A stretch of 64,000 bases of DNA from Arenibacter latericius DSM 15913 (GTDB lineage: Bacteria > Bacteroidota > Bacteroidia > Flavobacteriales > Flavobacteriaceae), in contig NZ_AUKX01000003.1 in assembly GCF_000424985.1 (NCBI RefSeq), positions 118,150 to 182,149 of the forward strand. Reading direction: 5' to 3'. Shown piece by piece: positions 1 to 8,579 of this stretch (its first letter is position 1; each line of letters starts with the position of its first letter). Made by a program: the position numbers and the translations under genes. The notes below the pieces were generated by a model. That model was not told where the DNA came from. It searched no databases and saw only the letters and a program-made list of their open reading frames with translations.

Positions 1-111
1 ATCTATCTTAAGTTCCTGGGTAATGGAAGATTTAATGGTGATATGAAGGTTGCTACCATTCTTTTCCAAATTTTTGATTTCTCCCAAAGTTTCAATTATC
101 CCAGTAAACAT
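1..111 (-). CDS. ribE: Riboflavin synthase alpha chain, 5' end only
   Basis: The minus strand from an ATG at 111 reads MFTGIIETLGEI and stays open for 37 codons to the window edge. MFTGIIE is the almost invariant N-terminus of riboflavin synthase (lumazine-binding fold), which dismutates two 6,7-dimethyl-8-ribityllumazine molecules to riboflavin in the cytoplasm. Only the first part of the first lumazine-binding repeat is present, because the gene is cut by the window and not by mutation. It is divergent from pdxA with 70 bases between the two starts, so the two cofactor-biosynthesis genes share one upstream region. Confidence 0.9.
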   Translation of the reverse strand, partial: MFTGIIETLGEIKNLEKNGSNLHITIKSSITQELKID

Positions 112-181
112 GTGTCGTTTTAATTAGTTAGTTTTGTGGTGTAAATTTAATGGTTTATTTCATATTAAACGATAATACAGG

Positions 182-1228
182 ATGCAGGAAAAAGGAAAAA
201 TTAAATTGGGTATTTCCATAGGTGATTTAAATGGTATTGGGTGCGAGGTGGTACTTAAAACATTTGAGGATGTCCGTATGCTCGATTTTTGTACTCCTAT
301 AATATTCGCGTCCAACAAAACTATGGCCTTCCAGAAATCGGCGCTGAATATAGATGTAAATTATAATGGGATTAAGGAACCCGGAATGGCTTTAGATGGA
401 AAGGTGAATGTGGTTAATGTATGGCGAGAAACTCCTAAGGTACAATTTGGAACTCCTACATCAGAGAGCGGTAAATATGCTATTCAGTCCTTAAGGGCAG
501 CAGTAGAAGCCTTAAAAAACGATGAGATAGACGTTTTGGTTACGGCTCCTATAAACAAGAATAATATACAGGCCGAGGATTTTAAATTTCCTGGTCATAC
601 CGATTTTTTAGCTCAGGAATTTGAAGGAGAGAGCCTTATGTTCATGGTTTCTGAAGGCTTAAGAATAGGCTTGCTTACAGATCATGTTGCGGTAAAGGAT
701 ATAGCAGCAGCGATAACTCCCAAATTAATAAGGAGTAAGATTGCAACTATTGAAAACTCTCTAAAACAAGATTTTGGAATTAGGAAACCTAAAATTGCAC
801 TATTGGGAATTAATCCTCATAGCGGTGATAATGGGGTTATAGGGAAAGAAGATGATGAGGTTCTTAAGCCTGTAATTGCAGAATTGTCCGAAAAGGGACA
901 GCTAGTTTTTGGACCTTATTCTGCCGATAGCTTTTTTGGATCTGATAATTTTATGCAGTTTGATGCTATTTTGGCGGCCTACCACGATCAAGGTCTAATT
1001 CCTTTTAAGACTTTGTCTTTTGGAAAGGGTGTAAATTACACCGCAGGCCTATCTAAAGTGAGAACATCTCCAGATCATGGTACTGCATATGAGATTGCAG
1101 GGAAGGGAGTTGCTGATAACAGTTCTTTTAAAGAAGCAGTTTTTGCAGCCCTAAGTATTTTTAAGAATAGACTGGAATATAAGGAGTTGACTAGCGATGT
1201 TTTGAAGAAGCAAAAGATTAAAAGGTAG
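182..1228 (+). CDS. pdxA: 4-hydroxythreonine-4-phosphate dehydrogenase
   Basis: A 348-residue protein, the usual length for PdxA, which oxidises 4-phosphohydroxy-L-threonine with NAD in the DXP-dependent pyridoxal 5'-phosphate pathway. Visible family motifs are the N-terminal ISIGDLNGIG, the central TAPINK, the metal-site segment FPGHTDFLA, the AAYHDQGLIPFK stretch and the C-terminal TSPDHGTAYEIAGKG. The metal-binding histidines in GHTD, YHDQ and DHGT are all present. The start at 182 gives a complete N-terminal strand. It is a single gene, divergent from riboflavin synthase and followed by a 161-base gap holding the promoter of the next operon. Function is assigned with high certainty from these motifs. 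Confidence 0.96.
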   Translation: MQEKGKIKLGISIGDLNGIGCEVVLKTFEDVRMLDFCTPIIFASNKTMAFQKSALNIDVNYNGIKEPGMALDGKVNVVNVWRETPKVQFGTPTSESGKYAIQSLRAAVEALKNDEIDVLVTAPINKNNIQAEDFKFPGHTDFLAQEFEGESLMFMVSEGLRIGLLTDHVAVKDIAAAITPKLIRSKIATIENSLKQDFGIRKPKIALLGINPHSGDNGVIGKEDDEVLKPVIAELSEKGQLVFGPYSADSFFGSDNFMQFDAILAAYHDQGLIPFKTLSFGKGVNYTAGLSKVRTSPDHGTAYEIAGKGVADNSSFKEAVFAALSIFKNRLEYKELTSDVLKKQKIKR

Positions 1229-1316
1229 AAAAAAAGTTTCTTTTTGATGGGCTATAGAGCTTGGGGCCACCGCTTTAAGGGGTTTTACAGCACTTTTATT
1301 TATTTCTTTTGATTTG

Positions 1317-1346
1317 TTGGGATTTTATAAAATAATAGTATCTTTG
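1317..1346 (+). promoter_or_regulatory. Bacteroidota sigma-A-type promoter of the DUF177-rpmF operon
   Basis: TTG at 1317-1319, exactly 19 bases, then TATCTTTG at 1339-1346 fit the Bacteroidota consensus TTG-N19-TAnnTTTG. It lies 44 bases before the DUF177 start. Just downstream, 1348-1369 is a perfect 7-bp inverted repeat (ACCCGCC / GGCGGGT, 8-base loop) covering the predicted transcription start, so it could be an operator or a 5'-end stem. Confidence 0.75.
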
Positions 1347-1389
1347 CACCCGCCTTTATTGTGGCGGGTACGTTAAAAACCAGTGTGAA

Positions 1390-1926
1390 ATGATGAAGCA
1401 TAAGGAGTTTAGTATTCCTTTTTCAGGGTTGAAACAGGGGAAACACGAGTTTGAATATACCATTGAAAATAAGTTCTTTGAGTCTTTTGAGTACAATGAG
1501 TTTAATGGGGCAGATATAGCTATAGCTGCTACATTAAATAAAATGAGTACTGTTATGGAGTTAGAGTTACATGCACAGGGAACAGTAAATGTTAATTGTG
1601 ATGTCTCTAATGAGCCTTATGACCAAAAAATAAATGCTAATATGGAATTGGCAATTAAATTTGGTGATGAGTATAATGATGATAACGACGAGATTTTGAT
1701 ACTTCCGCACTCGGAACACCAAATTAACATTGCGCAATATATTTATGAAATGTTAGTTTTGGCCGTACCGATTAAAAAAATCCACCCAGGAGTTCTGGAC
1801 GGTACTTTAGAATCGGAAGCATTAGAAAAGTTGGAGGAACTTCAGCCAAAAGAGTTAAAGATTGAAAAAGAAGAAGATATAGATCCCCGTTGGGACGCAC
1901 TAAAAAAATTATTAACGGATAAATAA
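1390..1926 (+). CDS. DUF177 (YceD-like) protein
   Basis: A 178-residue acidic protein of the DUF177/YceD family, which is almost always encoded directly upstream of rpmF in bacteria. Here its stop is 8 bases before the rpmF start, the classic arrangement. Known members have been linked to 23S rRNA accumulation and large-subunit assembly, but the mechanism is not settled. The N-terminal half carries the beta-rich core, and a segment around residues 130-145 (KIHPGVLDG) is seen in flavobacterial members. A second Met at position 2 makes 1393 an equally good start. No signal peptide or membrane segment is seen, so it should be cytoplasmic. Transcribed from the promoter at 1317-1346. Confidence 0.88.
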   Translation: MMKHKEFSIPFSGLKQGKHEFEYTIENKFFESFEYNEFNGADIAIAATLNKMSTVMELELHAQGTVNVNCDVSNEPYDQKINANMELAIKFGDEYNDDNDEILILPHSEHQINIAQYIYEMLVLAVPIKKIHPGVLDGTLESEALEKLEELQPKELKIEKEEDIDPRWDALKKLLTDK

Positions 1927-1934
1927 GTTTCATA

Positions 1935-2132
1935 ATGGCACATCCTAAGAGAAAAATTTCCAAAACCAGAAGGGATAAGAGAAGAACGCATTACAAGGCC
2001 GTAGCTCCTACCGTTGCAAAAGACCCAACAACTGGGGAAATGCATCTATTTCATAGAGCCCACTGGCATGAAGGCAAATTATACTACCGTGGTGAGGTTT
2101 TAATTGACCAAACTGAAGAAGCTGTAGCATAA
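1935..2132 (+). CDS. rpmF: 50S ribosomal protein L32
   Basis: A 65-residue basic protein beginning [17 protein letters not shown], the characteristic L32 N-terminus, followed by the flavobacterial-type C-terminus with the [15 protein letters not shown] segment. The zinc-ribbon cysteines found in some L32 proteins are absent, which is a known variant. L32 sits on the large subunit near the peptidyl-transferase region. The gene follows DUF177 closely and is followed by a strong intrinsic terminator at 2156-2190, so these two genes form a compact transcription unit. Confidence 0.97.
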   Translation: MAHPKRKISKTRRDKRRTHYKAVAPTVAKDPTTGEMHLFHRAHWHEGKLYYRGEVLIDQTEEAVA

Positions 2133-2155
2133 GTTGTATTCAAAGTTTACGATAT

Positions 2156-2190
2156 AAACTCCCATTTTATATAAAGTGGGAGTTTTTTTT
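2156..2190 (+). terminator. Intrinsic terminator after rpmF
   Basis: AAACTCCCA (2156-2164) pairs with TGGGAGTTT (2177-2185); the AT-rich loop is itself nearly self-complementary and a run of eight T follows. It separates the DUF177-rpmF unit from fabH. Confidence 0.85.
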
Positions 2191-2306
2191 ATCAAAGATT
2201 AAAATTCTAAGAAACAATATACAATTGGACTAAAAGTCGTATAAAATCATTAATTTTCAGAAATTTTCAGTTGTTTTTGAAGATTTATTGAGAAAAACTA
2301 ATTTGG

Positions 2307-3302
2307 ATGAGTAAAAAAACGGCGGCAATTACGGCTGTAGGGTCATATGTACCAGATTATATATTGACCAATGAAATCCTTGAAACTTTAGTAGATACTA
2401 ATGACGAATGGATTACAACCAGAACCGGCATTAAAGAAAGAAGGATTTTAAAAGAGGAGGGACTAGGAACTTCCTATCTCGCTATTAAAGCGGCAGAACA
2501 GCTTCTGTCTAAACAAAACCTAGATCCAAAGGAAATTGACTTAGTTATTGTGGCTACAGCTACCCCAGATATGATGGTAGCGGCTACTGCTGCTTACGTA
2601 GCTACCGAAATTGGAGCTGTAAATGCTTTTGCATATGACTTGCATGCCGCCTGCTCTAGTTTTCTATATGGGATGTCTACTGCATCTAGTTATATAGAGT
2701 CTGGGAGATATAAAAAAGTACTGCTTATAGGAGCAGATAAAATGTCTTCTATAATAGACTATACTGATAGAACTACCTGTATTATTTTTGGTGACGGTGC
2801 CGGAGCGGTGTTGTTTGAACCTAATATGGAAGGACTTGGATTGCAAGACGAATATTTGCGTTCTGACGGGCAAGGTAGAAATTTCCTCAAAATGGATGCC
2901 GGGGGCTCTTTGCTTCCAGCATCAGAAGAAACTGTTAAAAATCGTCAACATTATATTTATCAGGACGGGAAATCAGTGTTTAAATTTGCGGTTACCAATA
3001 TGGCAGATGCTGCAGCTAAGATAATGGAACGCAATGATTTATCACATACCGATGTAAATTGGTTAGTGCCTCATCAGGCCAATAAAAGAATTATAGATGC
3101 CACTTCTAATAGAATGGGCGTAGATGATTCCAAGGTTATGATGAATATTCAAAAATACGGAAACACTACATCAGCAACTTTACCTCTTTTGCTAAGCGAC
3201 TACGAAAACCAATTAAAAAAAGGAGATAATTTGGTGTTTGCTGCATTTGGAGGCGGTTTTACTTGGGGTTCTATTTATTTGAAATGGGCCTATAATTCTT
3301 AA
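2307..3302 (+). CDS. fabH: 3-oxoacyl-ACP synthase III (KAS III)
   Basis: A 331-residue protein with the full FabH motif set: active-site Cys116 in HAACSSFLYG, the histidine of LVPHQANKRI and the asparagine of KYGNTTSATLPL, plus the C-terminal FAAFGGGFTWGS. It condenses an acyl-CoA primer with malonyl-ACP to start fatty acid synthesis. In flavobacteria the primers are often branched-chain, giving iso fatty acids; that preference cannot be read from the sequence. accB and accC follow at 32 and about 90 bases, so the substrate-making and initiation steps are genetically linked. The rpmF terminator lies upstream; I see no clear TAnnTTTG box directly before this gene. Confidence 0.97.
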   Translation: MSKKTAAITAVGSYVPDYILTNEILETLVDTNDEWITTRTGIKERRILKEEGLGTSYLAIKAAEQLLSKQNLDPKEIDLVIVATATPDMMVAATAAYVATEIGAVNAFAYDLHAACSSFLYGMSTASSYIESGRYKKVLLIGADKMSSIIDYTDRTTCIIFGDGAGAVLFEPNMEGLGLQDEYLRSDGQGRNFLKMDAGGSLLPASEETVKNRQHYIYQDGKSVFKFAVTNMADAAAKIMERNDLSHTDVNWLVPHQANKRIIDATSNRMGVDDSKVMMNIQKYGNTTSATLPLLLSDYENQLKKGDNLVFAAFGGGFTWGSIYLKWAYNS

Positions 3303-3334
3303 TTTAGACGTAACCTAAAAAATTATAACGAACT

Positions 3335-3826
3335 ATGGATATCAAAGAAATTCAAAGCTTAATTAAATTTGTTGCCAAATCTGGGGCAAGTGAAGTGAAA
3401 TTGGAGATGGAAGATATAAAAATCACCATCCGTACCGGAAAGGGAGAAAGTTCACAAGAGCCTACTTTTGTTCAGCATATCCCTATGAATGCTCCTATGC
3501 CTCAACAAGCTATACAACAACAAGCTCAAGGAGAGCAGCCTTCTGTAGAAATTACTAAAAAGGCAGAAGCAGCAGAAGATGATAAGTATGTCACTATAAA
3601 GTCACCTATCATTGGAACCTTCTATAGAAAACCTGCGCCAGATAAGCCAGTGTTTGTAGAGGTTGGAAGTGTTATTAAGAAAGGGGATGTACTTTGTGTT
3701 ATTGAGGCTATGAAGTTATTCAATGATATAGAATCAGAAGTTTCTGGAAAGATCGTAAAAGTACTTGTGGACGATAGTTCACCAGTAGAATTTGATCAGC
3801 CATTATTTTTGGTAGACCCCTCATAA
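3335..3826 (+). CDS. accB: Biotin carboxyl carrier protein of acetyl-CoA carboxylase
   Basis: A 163-residue protein with a short N-terminal alpha/beta segment, a flexible Gln/Pro/Ala-rich linker around residues 50-75 and a C-terminal biotinyl domain. The biotin attachment motif EAMKLF is present with the target Lys at about position 127. It carries CO2 between biotin carboxylase and the carboxyltransferase during malonyl-CoA formation. It lies directly upstream of accC, the usual arrangement. Its length is normal for BCCP. The carboxyltransferase genes accA and accD are not in the window. Confidence 0.97.
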   Translation: MDIKEIQSLIKFVAKSGASEVKLEMEDIKITIRTGKGESSQEPTFVQHIPMNAPMPQQAIQQQAQGEQPSVEITKKAEAAEDDKYVTIKSPIIGTFYRKPAPDKPVFVEVGSVIKKGDVLCVIEAMKLFNDIESEVSGKIVKVLVDDSSPVEFDQPLFLVDPS

Positions 3827-3916
3827 GAAATTTTTAAATACTAAATGTGGATGAACTCGTTTAAATCGAGATCATACGTGTTTAAAAATTTGGAATACGA
3901 ATTAAAATTTCAAGAG

Positions 3917-5269
3917 ATGTTTAAAAAAATACTTATTGCAAATAGGGGAGAAATAGCGCTGCGTATTATTCGTACCTGTAAGGAAATGGGAATAAAGACA
4001 GTAGCGGTCTACTCCAAAGCAGATGAGGAAAGTCTTCACGTTCGTTTTGCGGATGAAGCGGTATGTATAGGGCCAGCGGCAAGTAGTGAATCGTATTTAA
4101 AAATACCAAATATCATAGCAGCTGCAGAAATAACCAATGCAGATGCCATTCATCCAGGATATGGTTTTCTTTCTGAAAATTCTAAGTTCTCAAAGATCTG
4201 TGCTGAGCACGATATTAAGTTTATTGGACCTTCTGGAGAGCACATCGATAGAATGGGTGATAAAGCTACCGCTAAAGAAACCATGAAAAAAGCGGGTGTC
4301 CCTACGATTCCAGGATCAGAAGGACTTTTAAAGGACTATGAAGATGCTAAAAAAGTAGCCAAGAAAATGGGCTACCCCGTAATGATAAAGGCTACCGCCG
4401 GTGGTGGTGGAAAGGGAATGCGAGCAGTCTTTAAAGAAGAAGACCTTCAGAAGCATTTTGAAGGAGCAGTACAAGAAGCTACTGCGGCTTTTGGTAATGG
4501 CGGTATGTATATGGAAAAGCTTATTGAGGAGCCACGACATATAGAAATCCAGGTTGTTGGAGACCAGTATGGAAAAGCATGTCACCTTTCTGAAAGAGAT
4601 TGTTCTATACAACGTAGACACCAAAAGTTAACTGAAGAGACTCCTTCTCCTTTTATGACAGATAAGTTAAGGGATGCTATGGGGGAAGCAGCAGTAAAAG
4701 CGGCAGAATATATAAAATACGAAGGAGCTGGTACTATAGAATTTTTGGTAGATAAGCATAGGAATTTCTATTTCATGGAAATGAATACCAGAATCCAAGT
4801 AGAGCACCCTATTACCGAGCAGGTAATAGACTACGACCTAATTAGGGAACAGATTCTAGTTGCAGCAGGTGTGCCAATTTCTGGTAGAAATTACTATCCT
4901 AAACTACACTCTATTGAATGTAGGATTAATGCTGAAGATCCCTATAATAACTTTAGGCCTTCACCAGGAAAAATTACCACCCTACATACCCCAGGGGGTC
5001 ACGGAATTAGATTAGATACCCATGTGTATAGTGGATATACTATTCCTTCTAACTATGACTCCATGATTGCAAAGTTGATCACAACTGCACAAACTAGAGA
5101 GGAAGCCATTAATAAAATGAAACGTGCGTTGGACGAATTTGTAATAGAGGGAGTTAAGACCACTATTCCTTTCCACAGACAATTAATGGACCATCCAGAT
5201 TACCTAGCAGGAAATTATACTACAAAGTTTATGGAAGACTTTGAGATGGAACCAATGCCTGAAGAATAA
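3917..5269 (+). CDS. accC: Biotin carboxylase subunit of acetyl-CoA carboxylase
   Basis: The 450-residue frame from ATG 3917 starts [17 protein letters not shown], the canonical AccC N-terminus. The open frame extends to 3845 but those 24 residues have no family counterpart, and CAAGAG sits just before 3917, so I chose the internal start. ATP-grasp features are clear: the glycine-rich loop [12 protein letters not shown], the HIEIQVVGD segment, the active-site [11 protein letters not shown] with its catalytic Arg and Glu, and the C-terminal biotin carboxylase domain with ECRINAEDP and SPGKI. It carboxylates the biotin on AccB using ATP and bicarbonate. It ends the fabH-accB-accC run, with a terminator after it. 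Confidence 0.96.
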   Translation: MFKKILIANRGEIALRIIRTCKEMGIKTVAVYSKADEESLHVRFADEAVCIGPAASSESYLKIPNIIAAAEITNADAIHPGYGFLSENSKFSKICAEHDIKFIGPSGEHIDRMGDKATAKETMKKAGVPTIPGSEGLLKDYEDAKKVAKKMGYPVMIKATAGGGGKGMRAVFKEEDLQKHFEGAVQEATAAFGNGGMYMEKLIEEPRHIEIQVVGDQYGKACHLSERDCSIQRRHQKLTEETPSPFMTDKLRDAMGEAAVKAAEYIKYEGAGTIEFLVDKHRNFYFMEMNTRIQVEHPITEQVIDYDLIREQILVAAGVPISGRNYYPKLHSIECRINAEDPYNNFRPSPGKITTLHTPGGHGIRLDTHVYSGYTIPSNYDSMIAKLITTAQTREEAINKMKRALDEFVIEGVKTTIPFHRQLMDHPDYLAGNYTTKFMEDFEMEPMPEE

Positions 5270-5301
5270 CATAGGCAGACATAATATATTATCTTTTATA
5301 G

Positions 5302-5344
5302 GCGAAGTATTCAGTTTCTCGGAACAGAATATTTCGCTTTTTTT
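5302..5344 (+). terminator. Intrinsic terminator after accC
   Basis: GCGAAGTATTC (5302-5312) pairs with GAATATTTCGC (5327-5337), with one G-T wobble, followed by seven T. It closes the fabH-accB-accC unit. Confidence 0.8.
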
Positions 5345-5458
5345 ATTGGAAAACCTCTTGTTCTTAATTAAGGCAGATTATAAGATGTGCCTCTTAGAAA
5401 TATAGTTTTTATTCCATTCTTTTTCTTACTTTACCTTCTCTTAAAGCAGTGAGAAGAT

Positions 5459-6571
5459 ATGAATTTTAGTTATTGGGAGTATAATACATGGCTTGCTAAC
5501 ATAGACTTTACCGTTGTTGGTAGTGGTATTGTTGGACTTAATTGTGCTCTTCACCTTAAAAATCGATTTCCTAAGGCTAAAATTCTGGTTGTAGAAAAAG
5601 GAATATTGCCACAGGGAGCTAGTACAAAGAATGCGGGTTTTTCCTGTTTTGGTAGTATTTCCGAGGTTTTGTCTGACCTGGAGACCCATACAGAGGACGA
5701 GGTGGTAAAGCTGGTTCAAAAGCGCTGGGATGGTGTGCAGTTGTTGAGAAAGACTTTGGGCGATGCGCAATTAGATTATAGGAATTATGGTGGCCATGAG
5801 GTTTTTCTTAAAGAGCATCAAGAATTATATGAGCGCTGCTTAGAAGGGGTGGGGAAGGCAAATACCCTATTAAAATCGGTGTTTAAATCTGATTGTTTTA
5901 GGTTGCAAGCCAATACTTATCATTTTAAAAAGATTCAAGGTAATTATATCAGTTCTTCTTTTGAAGGACAAATAGACACGGGGATGATGATGGATGCGCT
6001 GCTTAGAAAAGTGCAGAAAGCCGGAATTAATATCCTTAATGGAATCCAGGTAACATCTTTTGAGGAATTTGATAATCACCTTGAAGTGCATACAAGTGAA
6101 TTTGATTTTAAAACGCAGCACTTATTTGTTGCTACAAACGGTTTTGCGGCCCAATTGATTAAAGAAGATGTAAGACCAGCTAGAGCTCAAGTGATGATTA
6201 CCAAGCCTATTAAAAACCTTTCTATTAAAGGGACGTTTCATCTAGAGGAGGGGTATTATTATTTTAGGAATGTTGGAGACAGAATTCTTTTGGGAGGGGG
6301 GAGAAATCTCGATTTTAAAGCGGAAGAAACAACTGCTTTTGGAGAAACTCCTATAGTACAAAATCGCTTGGAAGAAATAATGCGGACCATTATTTTACCA
6401 AATAATCCATTTCAAATACATCAAAGATGGAGTGGTATAATGGGAGTTGGGAGGCAGAAAAAACCTATTGTAAGACAATTATCAAATCGTGTGTATTGCG
6501 GTGTAAGAATGGGAGGTATGGGAATTGCTATTGGGAGTAGTATTGGTAAGGAATTGGCAGATCTTGCTTAG
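5459..6571 (+). CDS. FAD-dependent oxidoreductase (DAO family)
   Basis: A 370-residue protein of the DAO (D-amino-acid oxidase-like) family. The Rossmann dinucleotide-binding motif VVGSGIVGLNCALHL is near residues 20-35, followed by the ribose-binding acidic residue in VVEKG and the STKNAGFSCFG segment typical of the DadA/glycine-oxidase branch. The C-terminal GGMGIAIG closes the FAD site. No signal peptide is evident. The substrate, probably an amine or amino acid, cannot be told. It is a single gene between the accC terminator and a GreA-like gene 54 bases downstream, which may be co-transcribed. Confidence 0.85.
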   Translation: MNFSYWEYNTWLANIDFTVVGSGIVGLNCALHLKNRFPKAKILVVEKGILPQGASTKNAGFSCFGSISEVLSDLETHTEDEVVKLVQKRWDGVQLLRKTLGDAQLDYRNYGGHEVFLKEHQELYERCLEGVGKANTLLKSVFKSDCFRLQANTYHFKKIQGNYISSSFEGQIDTGMMMDALLRKVQKAGINILNGIQVTSFEEFDNHLEVHTSEFDFKTQHLFVATNGFAAQLIKEDVRPARAQVMITKPIKNLSIKGTFHLEEGYYYFRNVGDRILLGGGRNLDFKAEETTAFGETPIVQNRLEEIMRTIILPNNPFQIHQRWSGIMGVGRQKKPIVRQLSNRVYCGVRMGGMGIAIGSSIGKELADLA

Positions 6572-6625
6572 TAGAAAGGTAATGCAAAAGACAAGGTTAG
6601 GGTCAATAATTAATAGCTATTAGAT

Positions 6626-7081
6626 ATGAATATTACACCAAAAGAACAGCTCTATAGTAGCTGTAAGACTTATATTGAAGAACGATTGCTTAGAATACAA
6701 GGTGGAATAACTTCCTTAGAAGAGGCCTTAACCTCCGAAACCAAAAGTAGCGCCGGTGATAAACACGAAACTGGTAGAGCTATGATCCAATTAGAACGTG
6801 AGAAGTTGGGAAAGCAATTGGCAGAGGTGCAATTATTACAAGAACGTTTTAAAAAAGTTCCGTTGCAACGCAAGTCCAATCAGGTGATATTGGGAAGTGT
6901 GGTTTACACTAGTAAGCATCATTATTATATAGGGATTAGTGCAGGTAAAATTCTAGTAGACGGGGAAATCTATTATGCTATCGCTCCAGATACTCCTATG
7001 GGCAAAATATTGATGGGAAAATCTATTGGGGAAAAGATATTCTTTAATGGATCAGAATTTAAGATCAAAGAAATTGAATAG
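6626..7081 (+). CDS. GreA/GreB-like protein
   Basis: A 151-residue protein with an N-terminal helical region containing GDKHETGRAMIQLEREKL (about residues 48-66), the coiled-coil signature shared with GreA-type transcript-cleavage factors, and a C-terminal beta domain with GSVV, YYIAIAP-like and GxxIF elements like the FKBP-fold half of GreA. Flavobacterial relatives are often labelled 3-oxoacyl-ACP synthase, which the sequence does not support: there is no thiolase fold and no catalytic Cys. A role at RNA polymerase is an inference. It converges with arfB, with only two bases between the stop codons. Confidence 0.7.
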   Translation: MNITPKEQLYSSCKTYIEERLLRIQGGITSLEEALTSETKSSAGDKHETGRAMIQLEREKLGKQLAEVQLLQERFKKVPLQRKSNQVILGSVVYTSKHHYYIGISAGKILVDGEIYYAIAPDTPMGKILMGKSIGEKIFFNGSEFKIKEIE

Positions 7082-7083
7082 AT

Positions 7084-7488
7084 CTAATCTAATTTTGGCT
7101 TCCCCCTGTTAGCCTTTTTTAGGGCAGACCTTTTCTTTTGTTTTAACCTTTTTTCAATGGAAGATCGGGTGGGTTTGGTTTTTCTTCTGACTTTAGGTAC
7201 CCTTAAGCCGAATGCTATCGTTTCCAGAAATTTCTTTATTACTAAATCTTTATTCTTGTGCTGACTACGAGTTTCTTCGCTCCATAACAGTAAGACGTTA
7301 TCTTTCGTTAGCTTATGAGATAATTTTTTTAGAATCCTACTTTTCTCGTTATCACTAAGTGCGTTGGACTCTTGAACGTTAAAGTATAATTCTACTTTAG
7401 AGGAAACTTTATTAACATGTTGGCCACCTGCACCGCTACTGCGAACTGCCTTAAATTGTAACTCCTGTATAAGCTGTTCTTTGTCCAA
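7084..7488 (-). CDS. arfB: Alternative ribosome-rescue factor ArfB (GGQ hydrolase)
   Basis: A 134-residue protein with the class-I release-factor catalytic motif GAGGQHVNKV (GGQ at residues 21-23) and a highly basic C-terminal tail (RKTKPTRSSIEKRLKQKKR), the part that in ArfB enters the empty mRNA channel of stalled ribosomes. It lacks the codon-recognition domains of RF1 and RF2. It hydrolyses peptidyl-tRNA on non-stop complexes. It ends two bases from the convergent GreA-like gene and lies 11 bases downstream of the ABC ATPase gene, so it is probably its operon partner. Confidence 0.93.
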   Translation of the reverse strand: MDKEQLIQELQFKAVRSSGAGGQHVNKVSSKVELYFNVQESNALSDNEKSRILKKLSHKLTKDNVLLLWSEETRSQHKNKDLVIKKFLETIAFGLRVPKVRRKTKPTRSSIEKRLKQKKRSALKKANRGKPKLD

Positions 7489-7499
7489 AATGAAGTTTA

Positions 7500-8474
7500 T
7501 TATTGTTTTAGTCGTTGATTTATGGTCTCTATGGCAATATTTAAATATACTTTCTTTTTTGGTTTTATGGCTTTAGAGGAATGAAATCGGATTTTTTCAT
7601 CTCCAGAGTGCCCTACTATTAGATAGTAGCTGCCCATAAAATAGCTTTTCTCTACAATAACTGGGATGCCCGATTTTTTAGAGGCTTTAAGCTCATGTGC
7701 ATACACAATTATTTTACGCTTTGTATTGGCATAGGATTTTACAATTTCTATAGGAATGTGGTTAGCTTCACCAAATAGGCTGGCGGTGTAAATAGTTTTG
7801 GGGTTAAAATAAAGCGATTCCGTAGCTTCATCAGCTAATATTTCTTGATCTTTAAGTACAATAATTCGGTCTGCATAACCCAAAATATCCTGATGATCAT
7901 GGGTTGCGGTAATGCAACTAATACCTTTCTTTTTTAGGTAGTTGAAGAGGTTTCTTCTTAAATCGTTCTTCCTAAAATTATCTATGTGAGCAAAGGGTTC
8001 GTCTAAAAGCAGTAATTCTGGCTCCTGTGCTAATACCCTCGCAAGGGCTACTCGTTGCTGTTGTCCTCCGCTTAGCTTTTCTACCATAACTTTGGCGTAT
8101 TCCGTCATTTCTATCATTTCTAAAAGCTCTTGGGTTCGCTCCATTAACTCGTCTGGATAGAAAACAGATAAAAATTGACTTACATTTTCTTCTACGGTAG
8201 TATAGGCCATTAGTTGCAAGTCTTGCGCTAGGTATTTCATATAGGGCTCTCCAGGCACCAAATTAAAATTAGGTCCTAAGACTTTTTTGTCTTCCCAATA
8301 TATTTCTCCTTCTGTGGGTTGTAATAATCCGTAAATAAGCTTTAGTAATGTGCTCTTTCCACAACCGCTTTGTCCAACAATAGATACATGCTCCCCTTTA
8401 TCAACCTTAAAATCTAAATCGATTAAAGTTGGTTTTTTGTTATATGAAAATGAAAGGGAATTTACTTGTAACAT
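7500..8474 (-). CDS. ABC transporter ATP-binding protein, no permease partner in window
   Basis: A 324-residue ATPase. Walker A is GQSGCGKST (residues 34-42); the signature LSGGQQQRVALARVLAQ, Walker B LLLLDEP and the switch His in TATHDH are all intact. After residue about 225 it has a roughly 100-residue tail with beta strands resembling a TOBE-like regulatory domain, as in importers for polyamines, sulfate or metals. The substrate is unknown because no permease or binding protein is adjacent. It is followed at 11 bases by arfB. The start at 8474 places MLQVNSLSFSY at the usual beginning of the nucleotide-binding domain. Confidence 0.85.
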   Translation of the reverse strand: MLQVNSLSFSYNKKPTLIDLDFKVDKGEHVSIVGQSGCGKSTLLKLIYGLLQPTEGEIYWEDKKVLGPNFNLVPGEPYMKYLAQDLQLMAYTTVEENVSQFLSVFYPDELMERTQELLEMIEMTEYAKVMVEKLSGGQQQRVALARVLAQEPELLLLDEPFAHIDNFRKNDLRRNLFNYLKKKGISCITATHDHQDILGYADRIIVLKDQEILADEATESLYFNPKTIYTASLFGEANHIPIEIVKSYANTKRKIIVYAHELKASKKSGIPVIVEKSYFMGSYYLIVGHSGDEKIRFHSSKAIKPKKKVYLNIAIETINQRLKQ

Positions 8475-8507
8475 GATGGTTAATGGCTATAACTGCTAAT
8501 TATGGAA

Positions 8508-8541
8508 TAAAAAAAGTCCATTTCAATAATGAAATGGACTT
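8508..8541 (-). terminator. Intrinsic terminator after the S9 peptidase gene
   Basis: A perfect 12-bp stem, AAGTCCATTTCA (8514-8525) and TGAAATGGACTT (8530-8541), with a 4-base loop. On the minus strand it is followed by a T run (8508-8513). Confidence 0.85.
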
Positions 8542-8579
8542 AACAAAAGTATTAATTTAATTGAAAACTAAGCTTTTAT

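Noticed and set aside
3845..3916. Upstream extension of accC
   Set aside because: The 24 residues are not family-like; the canonical AccC N-terminus starts at 3917.
6626..7081. Naming the GreA-like gene as 3-oxoacyl-ACP synthase, as often done in related genomes
   Set aside because: No thiolase fold or active-site Cys-His-Asn/His; the sequence resembles the coiled-coil plus FKBP-like arrangement of Gre factors.
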